DNA of 9,278 bases from Methanobacteriota archaeon (GTDB taxonomy: Archaea; Thermoplasmatota; Thermoplasmata; UBA10834), in the NCBI GenBank assembly GCA_011391345.1, contig JAABQR010000131.1:1-9278 (forward strand). Reading direction: 5' to 3'. Shown piece after piece: positions 7,650 through 9,278 of the stretch; within the stretch, counting starts at the first letter, position 1, and each line of letters starts with the position of its first letter. Position numbers and translations under genes: made by a program. The notes beneath the pieces were generated by a model, which was given only the letters and a program-made list of their open reading frames with translations, was not told where the DNA came from and did no database searches.

Positions 7650-7671
7650 TCGTATCTGAGTCCCGATACGA
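7650..7671. promoter_or_regulatory. Dyad (operator candidate) in the second antiporter leader
   Basis: TCGTATC (7650-7656) and GATACGA (7665-7671) are perfect inverted 7-base arms around an 8-base spacer, ending one base before the ATG at 7673. The dyad covers the predicted transcription start. Its core, GTATC-N8-GATAC, resembles GTAGC-N7-GCTAC in front of the TrmB gene, so the same regulator could bind both. A leader hairpin is an alternative reading if transcription starts upstream. Confidence 0.5.
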
Positions 7672-7672
7672 G

Positions 7673-8896
7673 ATGTCCGTCGTGCTGGAGTCGATACTCG
7701 ACACGCTGCTCGAGGAGGTCTGGTTCGAGCTCACGTTCCTGCTCGCGGTCTCGCTCTTCGCCGCATTCCTGTTCACCAGGTTCGGGCAGCCGAAGGTCAT
7801 CGGCTACATCGTCATCGGAGTCGTCATTGGCCCGAGCGTTCTGGGCATCATCCAGATGGGTGAGGGAGGGACATCTGGGCTCCCCGAGACCATCATGATG
7901 CTCTCCGAGATGGGTGCCATCATACTGCTCTTCATGATCGGCCTCGAGTGCGACCTCAAGGAGGTCTACACTAGGAAGTCGATCTCGATCGCGCTCGGAG
8001 GCGTCGTCGTCCCATGGATATTCGGGTACGGTGTGGCCCATATGTTCGGATACGGCGCTGACGCTGTGTTCGTCGGCGTGACCTTGGTCGCGACGAGCGT
8101 CGCGGTCGCCGCGAGCGTCCTGTCCGAACTGGGACTCATAGGGACCCCGGTCGCATACGCCATCGTAGGCGCGGCCGTCGTTGACGACATCATGGGCATG
8201 GTCGTCCTGGGCATATCGAAGGGCATGGCATCAGGCGAGCTCGACGCGGTCGGGATAGGTCTGCTCGTGATGGGCGCCGTCCTGTTCGTCGTCATCGGGG
8301 CGTATCTGGGTTCGAGGTTCCTCGCGAAGCTCGTGTTCAACGTCCAGATATCGGGCTACCGGCGGAAGATGCCCATGAGCGGGTTCACACTCGCGCTCGC
8401 CATCGCGTTCCTATACTCGTTCATCGCAGAGGCCATTCAGATCTCTGCAATCGTGGGCGCATTCGTCGCGGGCACTGCCTTCTCAGGCTCCGCCCTCAGG
8501 GACGGCTTCAGGAAGGGAACGCAGTACCTCGAGGCCGTGTTCGTGCCCCTGTTCTTCGTGTCCATGGGGACCGCGGTGAACATCACGGATATATGGGACT
8601 CCATCGTTTTCGGTCTCGTCCTGACGGCCGCGGCCATCGCTTCCAAGATCGTGGGCTGCGCGATACCCGCGCGGCTCTCGGGCATGTCGAAGTGGGATTC
8701 GGTGTCTGTGGGCGTGGGCATGGTGCCCAGGCTCGAGATCGCGTTCATAATAGCGTACTACGGACTATCGACCCAGATCATCGGTGTCGAGGTATACTCC
8801 GTGGTCGTGTTCATGGGACTCGCGACGGCGCTGGTCACCCCGCCGATCCTCAAAATGGCTCTGAGGCGGGGCGGGCACAAGACCATCGGGTCGTGA
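7673..8896 (+). CDS. CPA2-family cation/proton antiporter, second type
   Basis: A 407-residue polytopic membrane protein of the Kef/NapA type. After an amphipathic start, helix 1-2 shows FTRFGQPKVIGYIVIG and GPSVLGI; FMIGLECDLKEV matches the family's conserved G-L-E segment; LVATSVAVAASVLSELG precedes the ion-binding GAAVVDDIMGM with paired aspartates D171-D172. The late motif GMVPRLEIAF corresponds to the PRGE segment of the upstream antiporter but reads PRLE. About 11-13 membrane segments are visible and there is no C-terminal TrkA domain. It is not a close copy of the 1800-3092 antiporter: the two share family motifs but differ in most other positions and in the central loop, which is shorter here. 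Likely role: Na+ or K+/H+ exchange at the cytoplasmic membrane. The ATG at 7673 has no Shine-Dalgarno, consistent with a very short leader. It lies 54 bases behind the giant gene. Confidence 0.9.
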   Translation: MSVVLESILDTLLEEVWFELTFLLAVSLFAAFLFTRFGQPKVIGYIVIGVVIGPSVLGIIQMGEGGTSGLPETIMMLSEMGAIILLFMIGLECDLKEVYTRKSISIALGGVVVPWIFGYGVAHMFGYGADAVFVGVTLVATSVAVAASVLSELGLIGTPVAYAIVGAAVVDDIMGMVVLGISKGMASGELDAVGIGLLVMGAVLFVVIGAYLGSRFLAKLVFNVQISGYRRKMPMSGFTLALAIAFLYSFIAEAIQISAIVGAFVAGTAFSGSALRDGFRKGTQYLEAVFVPLFFVSMGTAVNITDIWDSIVFGLVLTAAAIASKIVGCAIPARLSGMSKWDSVSVGVGMVPRLEIAFIIAYYGLSTQIIGVEVYSVVVFMGLATALVTPPILKMALRRGGHKTIGS

Positions 8897-8914
8897 AACG
8901 CACGATAGGGACTA

Positions 8915-9118
8915 TCAGATGTGTGCCGTCGCCATCGCTTGCGGGTGGTCCCTGCTGTTCAGCGCCGGGTACTCCACGTCGGTGCTCGGGCCCTCTTTGC
9001 CCAACGCCAGCAGGAACGCCCGCCCGAAAGCGATCGCTGTGTCCCTGTGGCCATCCTGAACTTCCTTGAGGAAGGCCCTTCCGACCAGAAGCGCAAAGCG
9101 CGTGTCTTTCTTCATCAT
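8915..9118 (-). CDS. Small hypothetical protein (67 residues) with repeated GRAFL motif
   Basis: I do not recognise this protein. It is supported as a gene by an AGAGGT Shine-Dalgarno (9128-9133) nine bases before the ATG at 9118, a TATA-like box about 45 bases upstream on the minus strand, G/C-rich third codon positions, and a place between neighbours without overlap. The first 43 residues appear helical and contain two related blocks, LLVGRAFLKEVQDG and AIAFGRAFLLALGKEG, with GRAFL at 13-17 and 32-36, which suggests a two-helix hairpin. The rest (from P44) looks extended or disordered. The start is MM; the second ATG (9115) is an alternative. There are no cysteines, no signal peptide and no clear membrane helix. 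It converges on the antiporter with an 18-base gap. Confidence 0.6.
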   Translation of the reverse strand: MMKKDTRFALLVGRAFLKEVQDGHRDTAIAFGRAFLLALGKEGPSTDVEYPALNSRDHPQAMATAHI

Positions 9119-9127
9119 GTCTCTATT

Positions 9128-9133
9128 ACCTCT
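9128..9133 (-). promoter_or_regulatory. Ribosome binding site of the small protein gene
   Basis: The minus strand reads AGAGGT, complementary to the 3' end of archaeal 16S rRNA, nine bases ahead of the ATG at 9118. It favours this strand over the overlapping plus-strand frames, which have no such signal. Confidence 0.55.
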
Positions 9134-9160
9134 TGCTGATGTTCATATCCCCTTCGCGAG

Positions 9161-9170
9161 GGTATAAAAG
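9161..9170. promoter_or_regulatory. TATA box between two divergent genes
   Basis: GGTATAAAAG is the best TATA box in the window. On the plus strand its centre is 26 bases before the ATG at 9192, matching a leaderless transcript. On the minus strand TTTTATACC predicts a start near 9140 and a leader of about 20 bases with the Shine-Dalgarno of the 67-residue gene. One element may serve both genes, as proposed for the tes-like/TrmB pair. Confidence 0.6.
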
Positions 9171-9191
9171 GCCGTTACGTGGCAATCAGCG

Positions 9192-9278
9192 ATGATTCTC
9201 AACGGATGGAAATCCTCGTCGGGACGCGGGGCGTGGGTGAGCAAGCTGGCTCAGCCTATGGTCTCCGTTCCCTTCATG
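9192..9278 (+). CDS. Start of an unidentified gene, cut by the window end
   Basis: Twenty-nine open codons from an ATG placed exactly where a leaderless transcript from the TATA box at 9161-9170 should begin. The translation begins MILNGWKSSSGRGAWVSKLA and is too short to assign. A second ATG in another frame at 9206 is also open to the edge (beginning MEILVGTRGVGEQ), so the frame is not settled; the first is preferred on promoter spacing. Confidence 0.35.
   Translation, partial: MILNGWKSSSGRGAWVSKLAQPMVSVPFM

Noticed and set aside
8904..8916. GATAG-GGA-CTATC hairpin between convergent stops as a terminator
   Set aside because: The stem is only five base pairs, overlaps the small gene's stop and has no following T-run on either strand.
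8921..9139. 72-codon plus-strand open frame opposite the small protein gene
   Set aside because: No TATA box or Shine-Dalgarno on the plus strand, whereas the minus-strand frame has both.
1..9278. Mobile elements, CRISPR arrays, tRNA or rRNA genes
   Set aside because: No transposase-like protein, regularly spaced repeat array, long terminal inverted repeat or tRNA cloverleaf was recognised on reading both strands; gaps between genes are all under 100 bases.

Overview
The window looks like part of an archaeal chromosome, most plausibly an uncultured member of the Thermoplasmatota (Thermoplasmata-like). The basis is a tetraether lipid synthase-type radical SAM protein, a TrmB-family regulator, A/T-rich TATA-like boxes about 26 bases ahead of start codons (leaderless or short-leader transcripts), an archaeal class III (prepilin-like) signal, and G+C-rich coding sequence with many AGG arginine codons. 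The lineage is inferred from these features only; no search was run.

Layout. Bases 1-985 (minus strand) hold the N-terminal 328 codons of a Tes-like radical SAM enzyme whose C-terminus lies outside the window. Diverging from it is a TrmB-family regulator (1057-1803, plus). The two share a 71-base intergenic region with one self-complementary TATA-like box and a dyad symmetry over the regulator's start. The regulator converges on a CPA2-family cation/proton antiporter (minus, stop at 1800), and both stop codons lie in the same CTAG. Diverging from that antiporter is a 1477-codon gene (3185-7618) for a giant, probably surface-exposed protein with a prepilin-like N-terminus and a lamin-tail-like domain near residues 1122-1250. 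It is followed after 54 bases by a second, dissimilar CPA2-type antiporter (7673-8896, plus), whose leader carries another dyad. A 67-residue small protein gene (8915-9118, minus) with its own promoter and Shine-Dalgarno comes next. It diverges from the first codons of a leaderless gene running off the right edge (9192-9278).

How the genes may work together. Tes couples two C40 archaeol tails into a membrane-spanning lipid that lowers proton leakage. Two monovalent cation/H+ antiporters adjust ion and proton balance, and the giant protein probably sits on the outer face of the membrane. An attractive but unproven reading is a membrane-barrier and ion-homeostasis island with a local TrmB-like switch. 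The strongest sequence support for a regulatory link is that the dyads in front of the regulator and in front of the second antiporter have related half-sites (GTAGC...GCTAC and GTATC...GATAC). No mobile elements, CRISPR arrays, rRNA or tRNA genes were seen.
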